A DNA stretch of 21,257 nt from positions 1 through 21,257 of the forward strand of contig JAQXFT010000084.1 in NCBI GenBank assembly GCA_029005335.1. The letters are read 5' to 3'. Source of the DNA: Oscillospiraceae bacterium (GTDB lineage: Bacteria > Bacillota > Clostridia > Oscillospirales > Ruminococcaceae). This document shows, in pieces, positions 1-6,603 of this stretch. Made by a program: the position numbers and the translations under genes. The notes below the pieces were generated by a model, which saw only the letters and a list, made by a program, of their open reading frames with translations, ran no database searches and had not been told where the DNA came from. The number at the start of each line of letters is the position of its first letter. Position 1 is the first letter of the stretch.

Positions 1-717
1 TCAAGCGAATGTGAAGAAGGTAAAATCTTCATCGAACCTCAGGGCTTTATGGTTATGTCCGATGTCGGAAAGGAACAGAATGCACCTCTCAAGGCTCTTG
101 AAAGCATTGATAAATATCTCAATACAGAGCATGGTCTTGTACTCAACAATCCTGCTTTCACAAAGTATTACATTGAATACGGCGAAATTTCAACATATCC
201 GGGCGGATACAAGGAAAATGCAGGTATATTCTGTCACAACAATGCATGGATTATCTGTGCTGCTGCATATGCAGGTCTCGGCGACAAGGCATTTGAATAT
301 TACTCAAAGATTGCCCCTGCTTACAGAGAAGAAAAATATTCTGACCTCCACAGAACTGAACCTTATGTATATGCACAGATGATTGCCGGCAAGGACGCCA
401 AGAGACACGGCGAAGCTAAGAACTCATGGCTTACCGGTACTGCTGCATGGAACTTTGTTGCAGTTTCACAGTATATTCTCGGTATCTCTGCTGACTGGGA
501 CGGTCTTAAGATTGACCCGTCAATTCCTCACGAATGGGACGGCTTTACAGCTACAAGAAAATTCCGTGATTCTGTTTATGATATTACTGTCAAGAATCCT
601 GACCACATCTGCAAGGGTATAAAGAGCGTTACTGTTGACGGAAACGCAATTGAGGGTAACGTTGTTCCGGCATTCGGCGACGGAAAAAATCATACTGTTG
701 AAGTAATAATGGGTTAA
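1..717 (+). CDS. Cellobiose phosphorylase (GH94), C-terminal part
   Basis: Frame 1 is open from the first base, so the N-terminus lies outside the window; about 238 residues remain of a family usually near 800. The enzyme splits cellobiose with phosphate into glucose 1-phosphate and glucose in the cytoplasm, saving ATP during cellulose use. Visible family motifs include STYPGGYKENAGIFCHNNAW (catalytic-domain core with the HNN segment), SDLHRTEPYVYAQM and KNSWLTGTAAWNF, followed by the small C-terminal beta-domain ending in VEVIMG. The motifs match cellobiose phosphorylases better than chitobiose phosphorylases as I remember them, but the specificity call is inference. A strong terminator follows within 30 bases. 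Two cellulase genes in the same window fit the role. Confidence 0.9.
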   Translation, partial: SSECEEGKIFIEPQGFMVMSDVGKEQNAPLKALESIDKYLNTEHGLVLNNPAFTKYYIEYGEISTYPGGYKENAGIFCHNNAWIICAAAYAGLGDKAFEYYSKIAPAYREEKYSDLHRTEPYVYAQMIAGKDAKRHGEAKNSWLTGTAAWNFVAVSQYILGISADWDGLKIDPSIPHEWDGFTATRKFRDSVYDITVKNPDHICKGIKSVTVDGNAIEGNVVPAFGDGKNHTVEVIMG

Positions 718-744
718 TTCCTCCTGTTGATACTTTTTAAATAA

Positions 745-773
745 GGGCGGACTTTAAAAAGTCCGTCCTTTTG
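745..773 (+). terminator. Rho-independent terminator after the GH94 gene
   Basis: GGGCGGACTTT pairs with AAAGTCCGTCC (one G-U pair, tiny A-rich loop) and is followed by TTTT. Confidence 0.85.
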
Positions 774-778
774 TTCAT

Positions 779-794
779 ATATTTTGTGCAGATT
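779..794 (+). repeat. 16-base intergenic repeat, copy 1
   Basis: ATATTTTGTGCAGATT lies just upstream of the ECF gene promoter; identical to 14851-14866. Confidence 0.5.
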
Positions 795-799
795 TTTAC

Positions 800-828
800 T
801 TGAATATGATTTCCGGATATGATAAAAT
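800..828 (+). promoter_or_regulatory. Sigma-A promoter of the ECF S-component gene
   Basis: TTGAAT (800-805), 17-base spacer, TAAAAT (823-828). Transcription would start near 835, so an upstream ATG at 800 cannot be the start codon of the next gene. The leader is too short for a riboswitch. Confidence 0.65.
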
Positions 829-859
829 TAAAGCATACAGAAATTCGGAGGTCTTTATT

Positions 860-1396
860 ATGAACAATTCACAGACAGCATCAAATTCACTGAAAATCCG
901 CAGGCTTGCCGTTGCCGGACTTTTCACAGCCCTTGTATATGTATTTACGGCATATCTGCATATTCCGACCGGTGCAGGATATACCCATGCCGGAGACGGT
1001 ATTATATTTCTTTCCGCAAGCATACTTCCGACTCCATATGCTATGGCTGTAGGTGCAATCGGAGGTGCAATGGCTGACGGACTTTCGGGATTTGCAATAT
1101 GGATTCCGGCAACAGTTATAATAAAAGCAGTAACAGCTATGTTTTTTTCAAATAAAAGCGAAAAAATTCTTACCCGAAGAAATCTTCTTGCAATTATTCC
1201 CTCGCTGATTTTATGCGTAGTCGGATACAGCCTTTATCAGGGAACTGTAATGGCAGGCGGAATCTCATGGACTGCTATAACCGCAGCTTTTGCACAGACT
1301 CCGGCATATTGTATTCAGATAGCTGTAAGCACGGCTTTATATGTGGCAGTTGGAATTGCCCTTGACAAAATAAGTTTCAAAAAAAGAATGTTCTGA
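860..1396 (+). CDS. ECF transporter S component (substrate-binding membrane protein)
   Basis: A 178-residue, very hydrophobic protein with about five to six membrane segments. It has the layout of small ECF-type vitamin transporter S components: IRRLAVAGLFTALVYV at the N-terminus, then a YTHAGDGIIFLSA motif and a Gly/Ala-rich SILPTPYAMAVGAIGGAMAD segment. S components bind a vitamin or metabolite in the membrane and share an energising EcfA/A'/T module, which is not encoded here. The start at 860 is chosen because GGAGG sits 8 bases upstream (847-851) and the promoter's start point is near 835. The gene stands alone between two hairpins. The substrate cannot be read from the sequence; the H-x-GD motif is seen in several groups (folate-, pyrimidine- or thiamine-related among them). 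Confidence 0.75.
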   Translation: MNNSQTASNSLKIRRLAVAGLFTALVYVFTAYLHIPTGAGYTHAGDGIIFLSASILPTPYAMAVGAIGGAMADGLSGFAIWIPATVIIKAVTAMFFSNKSEKILTRRNLLAIIPSLILCVVGYSLYQGTVMAGGISWTAITAAFAQTPAYCIQIAVSTALYVAVGIALDKISFKKRMF

Positions 1397-1413
1397 AATA
1401 TCAGATAATTTAT

Positions 1414-1437
1414 CGGACAGTATAATATGACTGTCCG
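1414..1437 (+). terminator. Hairpin after the ECF S-component gene
   Basis: CGGACAGT / ACTGTCCG, an 8-bp perfect stem with an 8-base loop. The downstream tract is only GTTATTTAT, so termination may be weak. The same stem recurs at 2002-2023. Confidence 0.55.
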
Positions 1438-1472
1438 GTTATTTATATATTTGAAATATTTTGGAAAAAGTA

Positions 1473-1501
1473 TTGACTTTTGCTAAGAAACAGTATATAA
1501 T
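1473..1501 (+). promoter_or_regulatory. Sigma-A promoter of the small exported protein
   Basis: TTGACT (1473-1478), exactly 17 bases, TATAAT (1496-1501). Confidence 0.75.
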
Positions 1502-1549
1502 AATATTAGTAAATAAAGCCATGCTTTTATAAAATCGGGGGGGATTTTT

Positions 1550-1987
1550 ATGAAAAAAAGCAATAAAATAATACCTGTTGTTTCACTTGCTCTGGGCTTG
1601 TCGCTGGGAAGTGGAATATGTGCTTATGCTGGTCTTGAAAAACAAAATACTGTCTATTCTGACCCCGAAATGACTAAAGTCGCAATTACGGAAGCTCCTG
1701 ATGAATACAAGGTAAATGCAAACGGTGAAACATACGGAAGCAGTGCAAATGCGGTTTCTTTTGAGGAATGTCCCGATTTGATAGCGGTTATAGGAAATAA
1801 CGGCGTTAAAGGATATATGCATAAGAGCGATTCTCCTCTTGCAGAACAGCCTTCTTCTCCTGAGGAAGCCCTGAGGCTTCAGGCTGAAAGAGAAAAACTA
1901 AAAGAGCAGGGTGTTAAGGGAAGAACAGTTAATGTCTATGCTTCAGACGGAACTACAGTTGTTGATACATTTACTATACAATATTAA
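1550..1987 (+). CDS. Small exported protein of unknown function
   Basis: 145 residues. Start: a run of seven G (1537-1543) serves as SD, 6 bases before ATG. The N-terminus MKKSNK plus a hydrophobic stretch ending SGICAYA|GLE is a classical signal peptide, so the protein should be secreted or cell-wall associated; there is no lipobox. The mature part has YKVNANGETYGSSANAVS, then DLIAVIGNNGVKGYMHKSD, a charged helix (about residues 98-120, EEALRLQAEREKLKEQG) and a final GRTVNVYASDGTTVVDTF strand. I recall the NGETYGS...DLI...G..GY...SD pattern from uncharacterised exported Firmicute proteins, some fused to M56/BlaR1-type peptidases; this is memory, not a search. It has its own promoter and terminator, so it is monocistronic. 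Confidence 0.8.
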   Translation: MKKSNKIIPVVSLALGLSLGSGICAYAGLEKQNTVYSDPEMTKVAITEAPDEYKVNANGETYGSSANAVSFEECPDLIAVIGNNGVKGYMHKSDSPLAEQPSSPEEALRLQAEREKLKEQGVKGRTVNVYASDGTTVVDTFTIQY

Positions 1988-2001
1988 TTTAATAACTTAA
2001 C

Positions 2002-2031
2002 CGGACAGTTTTTTGACTGTCCGATTTTTTT
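2002..2031 (+). terminator. Rho-independent terminator after the small exported protein
   Basis: CGGACAGT (2002-2009) pairs with ACTGTCCG (2016-2023) and is followed by A and seven T. The stem is identical to that of the hairpin at 1414-1437. Confidence 0.85.
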
Positions 2032-2052
2032 GAAAAAATCTTCATAACCCCC

Positions 2053-2081
2053 TTGACAAATGAGTAAAGATATGATATTAT
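2053..2081 (+). promoter_or_regulatory. Sigma-A promoter of the metal ATPase
   Basis: TTGACA (2053-2058), 17 bases, TATTAT (2076-2081). The predicted start point near 2088 falls inside the dyad at 2085-2106. Confidence 0.8.
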
Positions 2082-2084
2082 AAA

Positions 2085-2106
2085 CATATGAACAAGTATT
2101 CATTTG
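2085..2106 (+). promoter_or_regulatory. ArsR/SmtB-type (CzrA-like) metal-sensor operator
   Basis: CATATGAACAAGTATTCATT contains the near-perfect dyad ATGAACA-AG-TATTCAT. I recall CzrA/SmtB-family operators in Gram-positive bacteria as roughly TATGAACAAATATTCA, which this matches closely. It overlaps the transcription start of the ATPase gene, so bound repressor would block transcription until Zn, Cd or a related ion releases it. No ArsR-family gene occurs in this window. Confidence 0.7.
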
Positions 2107-2123
2107 ATAAAGGAGCTGATTTT

Positions 2124-4193
2124 ATGGAGAAAATTTATGTTGTAAAAAATCTTGAGTGTGCTCACTGTGGTGGAAAAATTGAGGAGGCTATAAATTCTCT
2201 TGATAACGTTGAAAAGGCTGTGCTTAATTTTCCGTCAAGAAAGCTTAAAGTAACCGGCAATATAAATTCTGATACTGAAAAATCAATGCAGGATATCTGC
2301 GACCGCATTGAAAACGGAGTTATAATCGCACCGGACGGAAAGCAAAATCACCATGAACATAAACACGAATCAGGCGGTATAATATCGCTTTTAACCGGAG
2401 CTTTATTGTTTGTATCTGCCCTGATTCTGAATCGCCTTACAGATGTGGAATATATCTCCGCTATTGTATATCTTGTATCATATATAGTACTGGGATATAA
2501 AATAATAATATCAGCTTTAAAGAACGTATTCAGAGGAAATTTCTTTGACGAAAATTTTCTGATGACAATAGCAACAATCGGAGCAATATGTCTCGGGGAC
2601 TATTCAGAGGCTGTCGGAGTAGTATTATTTTTCAATATCGGAAGCCTTTTTGAACACTATGCAGTTGAAAGAAGCCGTAAGGAAATTTCATCAGCAGTCA
2701 ATTTAAGGGTGGAAAAATCTGATGTCCTCAGAAACGGCGAATTTATCAGTATGGATACTGACAAGATAGAAACCGGAGATATAATCAGAATAAAAACGGG
2801 TGAAAGAATATCTGTTGACGGAATAATAAAATCCGGCGAAACTTTTCTTGATACATCTGCTATAAACGGAGAGCCTGTACCTTTGGAGGCAAAAGCCGGA
2901 GACAAAGTAATTTCAGGATATATCAATATAAAATCGGCAATAGAGATTCAGGCAACTGCAACCGCTGAAAATTCAATGCTTTCAAAAATTGCGGAGGCAA
3001 TAGAAACTGCTTCTGATTCAAAGCCGAAGATAGACCGATTTATAACAAGGTTTTCAAAAATATATACTCCCGTAGTTATTACCCTTGCACTTATTACTGC
3101 AATAATTCCGTCAATAATTACGGGGAACTGGAGCTACTGGATATATACTGCACTGACATTCTTAGTAATAAGCTGTCCGTGTGCATTGGTTTTAAGTGTA
3201 CCGCTTGCATATTTTTCGGGAATAGGAAAGGCTTCAAAATACGGAATACTTTTCAAGAGCGGAAATTCACTTGAAATGCTTAATAAAATTGAGTCAGTAA
3301 CATTTGACAAAACCGGCACTGTAACAAAGGGAATATTTACGGTTACGGAGTGCAGAACCTGCGGAGAAATTTCTGAAAAAGAACTTCTTTCGCTGTGCGG
3401 AAGCTGTGAAAGCCTTTCATCTCACCCTGTTGCAGTAAGCATAGTAAAATACTGCAATGAAAATAACATACCCTTAACGGAAATAAAAAATGCTGAGGAA
3501 ATAGCCGGAATGGGTCTTAAAGCCGGAGATATATTGTGCGGTAACGAAAAGCTTATGGATAAATATAATATATCCATTGATATAAATCCTGAAAATTCAG
3601 GAAGCGTTGTATATGTTGCATATAATGGAAAGCTCTGCGGATATATACTTGTATCCGACAGCATAAAGGATAATTCAGCACAGGCAGTGAAATCATTTAA
3701 GGCAATGGGTATAAAGACATTTATGCTTACGGGAGACAAATCTCAGAATGCTGAAATCATAGCAGAAAAAACAGGAATAGAAAATGTATACAGCGAGCTT
3801 CTTCCTGATGAAAAGCTTGAAAAGGTACAGGAGATACGCAGAAATTATGGCAATGTAATGTTTATCGGCGACGGTATAAATGATGCACCGGTACTTGCCG
3901 GAGCTGATGTCGGAGGAGCTATGCAGAATGGCTCTGACCTTGCACTTGAATCCGCAGATGTTATATTCATGAAATCGGATTTGCTTTCAGCTGTAAGGGC
4001 AAAAAAAATCGCTGATAAAACAGCGGTTATTGCAAAGCAGAATATAATTTTTGCAATTGTCGTAAAGCTTGCAGTGCTTATACTGGGACTTCTTGGAATT
4101 GCGAATATGTGGTTTGCAGTTTTTGCGGATTCAGGAACGGCAATGATTTGCGTACTTAATTCCATAAGAATATTATTTTCAAAAAAAATCTGA
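2124..4193 (+). CDS. Zn/Cd/Pb-exporting P1B-2-type ATPase
   Basis: 689 residues from ATG 2124, preceded by AAAGGAG (2109-2115). An in-frame ATG at 2088 lies on the transcription start and is rejected. Domains: an N-terminal heavy-metal-associated domain with C12-AHC15 (about 1-70), a short His-rich linker (HHEHKHE), membrane helices, an actuator domain with NGEPVPLE (usual form TGES), CPC (351-353) in the ion path, phosphorylation site D395-KTGT, nucleotide-domain H434-P435, hinge GDGIND (582-587), and a last-helix D669-SG. The CPC plus the late Asp-x-Gly is the signature of the Zn/Cd/Pb group (CadA/ZntA), not the copper group. It pumps excess divalent metal out of the cytoplasm. It is monocistronic, with the operator at 2085-2106 indicating metal-induced expression. 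The exact ion preference is not settled. Confidence 0.93.
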   Translation: MEKIYVVKNLECAHCGGKIEEAINSLDNVEKAVLNFPSRKLKVTGNINSDTEKSMQDICDRIENGVIIAPDGKQNHHEHKHESGGIISLLTGALLFVSALILNRLTDVEYISAIVYLVSYIVLGYKIIISALKNVFRGNFFDENFLMTIATIGAICLGDYSEAVGVVLFFNIGSLFEHYAVERSRKEISSAVNLRVEKSDVLRNGEFISMDTDKIETGDIIRIKTGERISVDGIIKSGETFLDTSAINGEPVPLEAKAGDKVISGYINIKSAIEIQATATAENSMLSKIAEAIETASDSKPKIDRFITRFSKIYTPVVITLALITAIIPSIITGNWSYWIYTALTFLVISCPCALVLSVPLAYFSGIGKASKYGILFKSGNSLEMLNKIESVTFDKTGTVTKGIFTVTECRTCGEISEKELLSLCGSCESLSSHPVAVSIVKYCNENNIPLTEIKNAEEIAGMGLKAGDILCGNEKLMDKYNISIDINPENSGSVVYVAYNGKLCGYILVSDSIKDNSAQAVKSFKAMGIKTFMLTGDKSQNAEIIAEKTGIENVYSELLPDEKLEKVQEIRRNYGNVMFIGDGINDAPVLAGADVGGAMQNGSDLALESADVIFMKSDLLSAVRAKKIADKTAVIAKQNIIFAIVVKLAVLILGLLGIANMWFAVFADSGTAMICVLNSIRILFSKKI

Positions 4194-4196
4194 TTT

Positions 4197-4229
4197 TTTC
4201 CTCCGCATTAAAGCGGAGGAAATTTTTTT
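4197..4229 (+). terminator. Rho-independent terminator after the metal ATPase
   Basis: TTTCCTCCGC / GCGGAGGAAA, a 10-bp stem with a 6-base loop, then seven T. It sits between convergent genes; the T-run favours the plus-strand gene. Confidence 0.9.
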
Positions 4230-4234
4230 ATAAA

Positions 4235-4531
4235 TCAGAGATACTGACGTCGCTTGAGGATACGGTTGACAGATGACTCATAAAGAAATTCATCTTTAAT
4301 ATTATCGTTTATCAGATAATCTGAATTGATATGAGAAAACATTTCATCTGCTGTCATACCGTATAATCTGCACATAAGCATGCACTGGTCAAGGCTTGGT
4401 TCTTCTTCGCCGTTTTCCCACTGAACTACCTGTTCCGGCTTACAGTTGAGAAGGCGTGCAAGCTTTTCCTGAGAATATTTTGCATCTTCTCTAAGAGATT
4501 TGAATTTTTTTCCGGTACGATTTTCTTTCAT
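4235..4531 (-). CDS. XRE-family helix-turn-helix regulator
   Basis: 98 residues with SD AAAGGAAG just before ATG. A Cro/C1-type HTH spans about residues 9-63: KFKSLREDAKYSQEKLARLL, then NCKPEQVVQWENGEEEPSLD (recognition helix and the WExG-type turn), then LMCRLYGMTADEM. The remaining about 30 residues are polar with no recognised domain. It is a small cytoplasmic DNA-binding protein. It lies downstream of the marR-like gene on the same strand, separated by about 100 bases that hold a hairpin (4601-4619) and a 10-bp dyad (4556-4580). I see no convincing separate -35/-10, so it may depend on read-through from the marR promoter or on a weak promoter at the dyad. The target is unknown. Confidence 0.85.
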   Translation of the reverse strand: MKENRTGKKFKSLREDAKYSQEKLARLLNCKPEQVVQWENGEEEPSLDQCMLMCRLYGMTADEMFSHINSDYLINDNIKDEFLYESSVNRILKRRQYL

Positions 4532-4555
4532 AGCAATTCTTCCTTTCTAAAGATA

Positions 4556-4580
4556 CTAACAAAATTACTGATTTTGTTAG
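4556..4580 (-). promoter_or_regulatory. 10-bp inverted repeat, candidate operator before the XRE gene
   Basis: CTAACAAAAT-tactg-ATTTTGTTAG is a perfect dyad located 25 bases upstream of the XRE start. The core TTTGTTAGC recurs at 5091-5099 on the transcription start of the marR-like gene, suggesting that one protein, most likely the MarR-like one, binds both. Confidence 0.6.
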
Positions 4581-4600
4581 CTATATAAATTGAAATAAAC

Positions 4601-4619
4601 CTGCAGTCCGATACTGCAG
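4601..4619 (-). terminator. Weak hairpin between marR-like and XRE genes
   Basis: CTGCAGT-ccgat-ACTGCAG, a 7-bp perfect stem. On the minus strand it is followed only by GTTTATTTC, so at best it is a partial terminator. Confidence 0.35.
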
Positions 4620-4635
4620 TAAAAAACAGATAATA

Positions 4636-5058
4636 TCAGCTTTCAGAAAGAATATTCATAAGCTTTTTCTGAATCCGTACATATTCCCTGGCGTCTTCTT
4701 CTCCCAGATTCTCCAGAATTTTTGCCATATACCTGACGACTTCAAGATGATGTTTTTCCAGAAGTTCAATGCCCTTTTCACTCAGACGGACAATAACCTG
4801 TCGGTTATCCGTAGGGTCGGGTATACGCATAATAAGTTTATCCTGTTCCAGATGATTTAAAATCACAGCAATTCTTGCGGTACTTACAATCATTTCATCG
4901 CTGAGATTTTTAGGGTGAGCCTGATTGTCATGATGTTTCAGATAATTCAGAACGAACATTTCGCCTTTCATAAGCTTTGACAATTTGCGGTCGAAATAAA
5001 CCTGAGACCGGCTTCCCCGCATATTGACAAGTTCCTCAGCCATTATATTATAGTTCAT
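4636..5058 (-). CDS. MarR-family transcriptional regulator
   Basis: 140 residues from ATG 5058, or 147 from ATG 5079. I prefer 5058 because AGAGGA lies about 10 bases upstream, whereas 5079 has no SD and lies only about 20 bases from the predicted transcription start. The winged-helix core is clear: KGEMFVLNYLKHH, then PKNLSDEMIVSTARIAVILN (recognition helix), LEQDKLIMRIPDPTDNRQVI (the wing with the typical DxRxxxV), then the C-terminal dimer helices LLEKHHLEVVRYMAKILENL. MarR proteins bind short dyads as dimers and let go when a ligand or oxidant binds. The ligand here is unknown. A candidate autoregulatory dyad sits on the start point of its promoter. Confidence 0.88.
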   Translation of the reverse strand: MNYNIMAEELVNMRGSRSQVYFDRKLSKLMKGEMFVLNYLKHHDNQAHPKNLSDEMIVSTARIAVILNHLEQDKLIMRIPDPTDNRQVIVRLSEKGIELLEKHHLEVVRYMAKILENLGEEDAREYVRIQKKLMNILSES

Positions 5059-5084
5059 AAAAATCAAATCCTCTATCATAAATA

Positions 5085-5099
5085 GCTATCTTTGTTAGC
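5085..5099 (-). promoter_or_regulatory. Candidate MarR autoregulatory operator
   Basis: On the minus strand GCTAACAAAGATAGC: GCTA/TAGC arms around 7 bases, lying at +1 of the marR promoter and sharing GCTAACAAA with the dyad at 4556-4581. Confidence 0.5.
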
Positions 5100-5105
5100 A
5101 ATTAC

Positions 5106-5134
5106 AGTATACTATAAGAATATATCTTTGTCAA
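5106..5134 (-). promoter_or_regulatory. Sigma-A promoter of the marR-like gene
   Basis: Minus strand TTGACA (5134-5129), 17 bases, TATACT (5111-5106). Start point near 5099. Confidence 0.8.
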
Positions 5135-5216
5135 GGCATTTCCGCAAAGTATGTATATTTACACAAAAATATCCTTATAATTCCGCATGATTTTATTTGG
5201 ATTTTATAATCAACGT

Positions 5217-5256
5217 AAAAAAGCTTATCAGAAAACACAAATTTTCTGACAAGCTT
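5217..5256 (-). terminator. Terminator downstream of tRNA-Trp
   Basis: AAGCTTGTCAGAAAA pairs with TTTTCTGATAAGCTT (15 bp with one mismatch, 6-base loop) and runs into six U on the minus strand (A-run at 5217-5222). Confidence 0.85.
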
Positions 5257-5263
5257 TTCATTA

Positions 5264-5339
5264 TGGCAGGGGCAGAAGGATTTGAACCCTCGGCACGTGG
5301 TTTTGGAGACCACTGCTCTACCAACTGAGCTATACCCCT
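5264..5339 (-). tRNA. tRNA-Trp (anticodon CCA)
   Basis: The 76-base cloverleaf reads on the minus strand. Acceptor AGGGGTA pairs with TGCCCCT, the D-arm is GCTC...GAGC, the anticodon stem GTGGT/ACCAC holds loop CTCCAAA with anticodon CCA, the T-arm is GAGGG-TTCAAAT-CCTTC, discriminator G, and CCA is encoded (TGG at 5264-5266). It has its own consensus promoter and terminator, so it is a single-gene unit. Confidence 0.97.
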
Positions 5340-5367
5340 ACATTAATATTAACTTCACGACTTAATT

Positions 5368-5396
5368 ATTATAGCACAAGGTTAATCAAATGTCAA
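5368..5396 (-). promoter_or_regulatory. Promoter of tRNA-Trp
   Basis: Minus strand TTGACA (5396-5391), 17 bases, TATAAT (5373-5368): a perfect consensus, as expected for a stable RNA gene. Confidence 0.9.
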
Positions 5397-5469
5397 GGGA
5401 AATATTATTTTTCGTCACATACAACAAATAATCAAAGCTTTATTTGTATATAATTTACAAACGCAATTT

Positions 5470-6333
5470 TCATACCTGAAAATTTTTCAGAATATTTCTT
5501 TCATCGTCATCAAAGGGCTGAATTTTTTTAAGTTCAGTAAGGGAATTTTCAAATCCCGTACCAGGATTTATATCAGGCTTGACAGTTTTTCCGTGATAGT
5601 CAGAACCTATTGAAATACAGAGATTATATTTATCGGCAAGGCTTCGATAATATCTGAACATTTCGGGAGTATGCCGGCTGTAATAACATTCTATGCCGTC
5701 AAGACCGCTTTTTTTAAGCTCTGATATAAGGGATTCAAGCTCGCTGTCTGATTTTTTCAGCTGATATGGGTGAGCCATTACAGCTAATCCGCCTGCCTGA
5801 TGTATAATTCCGATTGCTTCCCTGAAAGACGGCTTATAGCGTTTAAGGGCATTAAATTCAGGAGTTGCGAGGTATTGATTAAAAGCCTGCTTTATTGTTG
5901 AGACATATCCTTTTTCGAGCATTGCCTTTGCAAAATGGGGTCTTCCGATAACGCTTTCACCTGCTGTATGCTTTAATACATCTTCTTTTGTGATGAATAC
6001 TCCGTGTTTTTCAAGAAGTTCAATTATTCCGTTTACTCTGTCGGCTCTTGATTGGGCAAAATCCCTGCATTTTCCGAGAAGCACCGGATTATATATATCT
6101 ATGCCATATCCTAAAATATGAAGGTCTCTGAATTCGTCTGTACTTATTTCAATTCCGGTTATAAAATTCATGCCCAGTTCACGGCATTTTTTTTGTGCTT
6201 CAGCATTACCGCTTACTGTATCATGGTCAGTAAGGGATATATTTCTTACACCGCAGTTATATGCTGTTTCCATAAGCTCCGAGGGTTTAAGTTCTCCGTC
6301 AGATTTTGTTGAATGTGTATGCAAATCCGTCAT
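5470..6333 (-). CDS. PHP-domain phosphoesterase (TrpH/YciV-type)
   Basis: 287 residues. AAAGGAG lies 11 bases before ATG. All PHP metal-ligand motifs are present in order: DLHTHSTKSDG (residues 3-13), SLTDHDT (33-39), GIEIS, HILGYGID, MAHPYQ, IECYYSRHT and GSDYHG. The size and the 'helical insert' with RPHFAKAM are those of the stand-alone PHP proteins related to E. coli YciV (RNase AM) and the 3',5'-nucleoside bisphosphate phosphatases; which reaction applies here is not decided by sequence. It is cytoplasmic, with a trinuclear-metal hydrolase fold. It has its own promoter. No clear terminator is seen before the tRNA promoter, only a weak TTTGTA/TACAAA hairpin. Confidence 0.88.
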   Translation of the reverse strand: MTDLHTHSTKSDGELKPSELMETAYNCGVRNISLTDHDTVSGNAEAQKKCRELGMNFITGIEISTDEFRDLHILGYGIDIYNPVLLGKCRDFAQSRADRVNGIIELLEKHGVFITKEDVLKHTAGESVIGRPHFAKAMLEKGYVSTIKQAFNQYLATPEFNALKRYKPSFREAIGIIHQAGGLAVMAHPYQLKKSDSELESLISELKKSGLDGIECYYSRHTPEMFRYYRSLADKYNLCISIGSDYHGKTVKPDINPGTGFENSLTELKKIQPFDDDERNILKNFQV

Positions 6334-6372
6334 AATAAAAAATACTCCTTTTTCAGATTATTATATGATATT

Positions 6373-6401
6373 ATTATATCTCATGGACTTAAAAAAATCA
6401 A
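6373..6401 (-). promoter_or_regulatory. Promoter of the PHP gene
   Basis: Minus strand TTGATT (6401-6396), 17 bases, TATAAT (6378-6373). The rest of the 6334-6603 gap (6402-6547) is AT-rich with no structure I can support. Confidence 0.75.
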
Positions 6402-6547
6402 GTAATTTCATTTCATAAATTATATCATGAAGTATCTGCCTGAAAAATCCCAAGTTAAAATTTCAAAGTATACAGACATATATTTTCGGAAAATTATGCC
6501 AAAAAAAAGGCTTTTAAGGCATTATAATCAAAACTTGCAAATTCTTG

Positions 6548-6576
6548 TTGACTTATGGTATTAAATGTGGTAAAAT
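6548..6576 (+). promoter_or_regulatory. Promoter of the McrBC-like operon
   Basis: TTGACT (6548-6553), 17 bases, TAAAAT (6571-6576). Start point near 6583; SD GGAG at 6591-6594. Confidence 0.75.
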
Positions 6577-6603
6577 AGATAAAAAACTCAGGAGCTGATT
6601 TTA

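Noticed and set aside
11..622. Two plus-strand open frames (11-382 and 383-622) overlapping the GH94 gene
   Set aside because: They are out-of-frame shadows; the frame-1 translation carries the family motifs throughout.
718..859. Riboswitch before the ECF S-component gene
   Set aside because: The predicted start point leaves a leader of about 25 bases, too short for any known riboswitch.
2088..2123. Earlier ATG of the metal ATPase (12 residues longer)
   Set aside because: It coincides with the predicted transcription start and operator and has no SD; ATG 2124 has AAAGGAG.
5131..5313. A 60-codon minus-strand frame running across the tRNA and its terminator
   Set aside because: It lies on tRNA-Trp, its terminator hairpin and the marR promoter; no SD and no protein-like composition.
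5264..5339. tRNA-Trp as integration site of a mobile island carrying the McrBC-like genes
   Set aside because: No integrase and no second copy of the tRNA 3' end is visible in the window; the PHP gene lies between.
6490..6530. Possible hairpin or small RNA (ATGCC ... GGCAT with A-run) before the McrBC-like operon
   Set aside because: Only 5 bp of pairing around a long A-rich loop; not better than chance.
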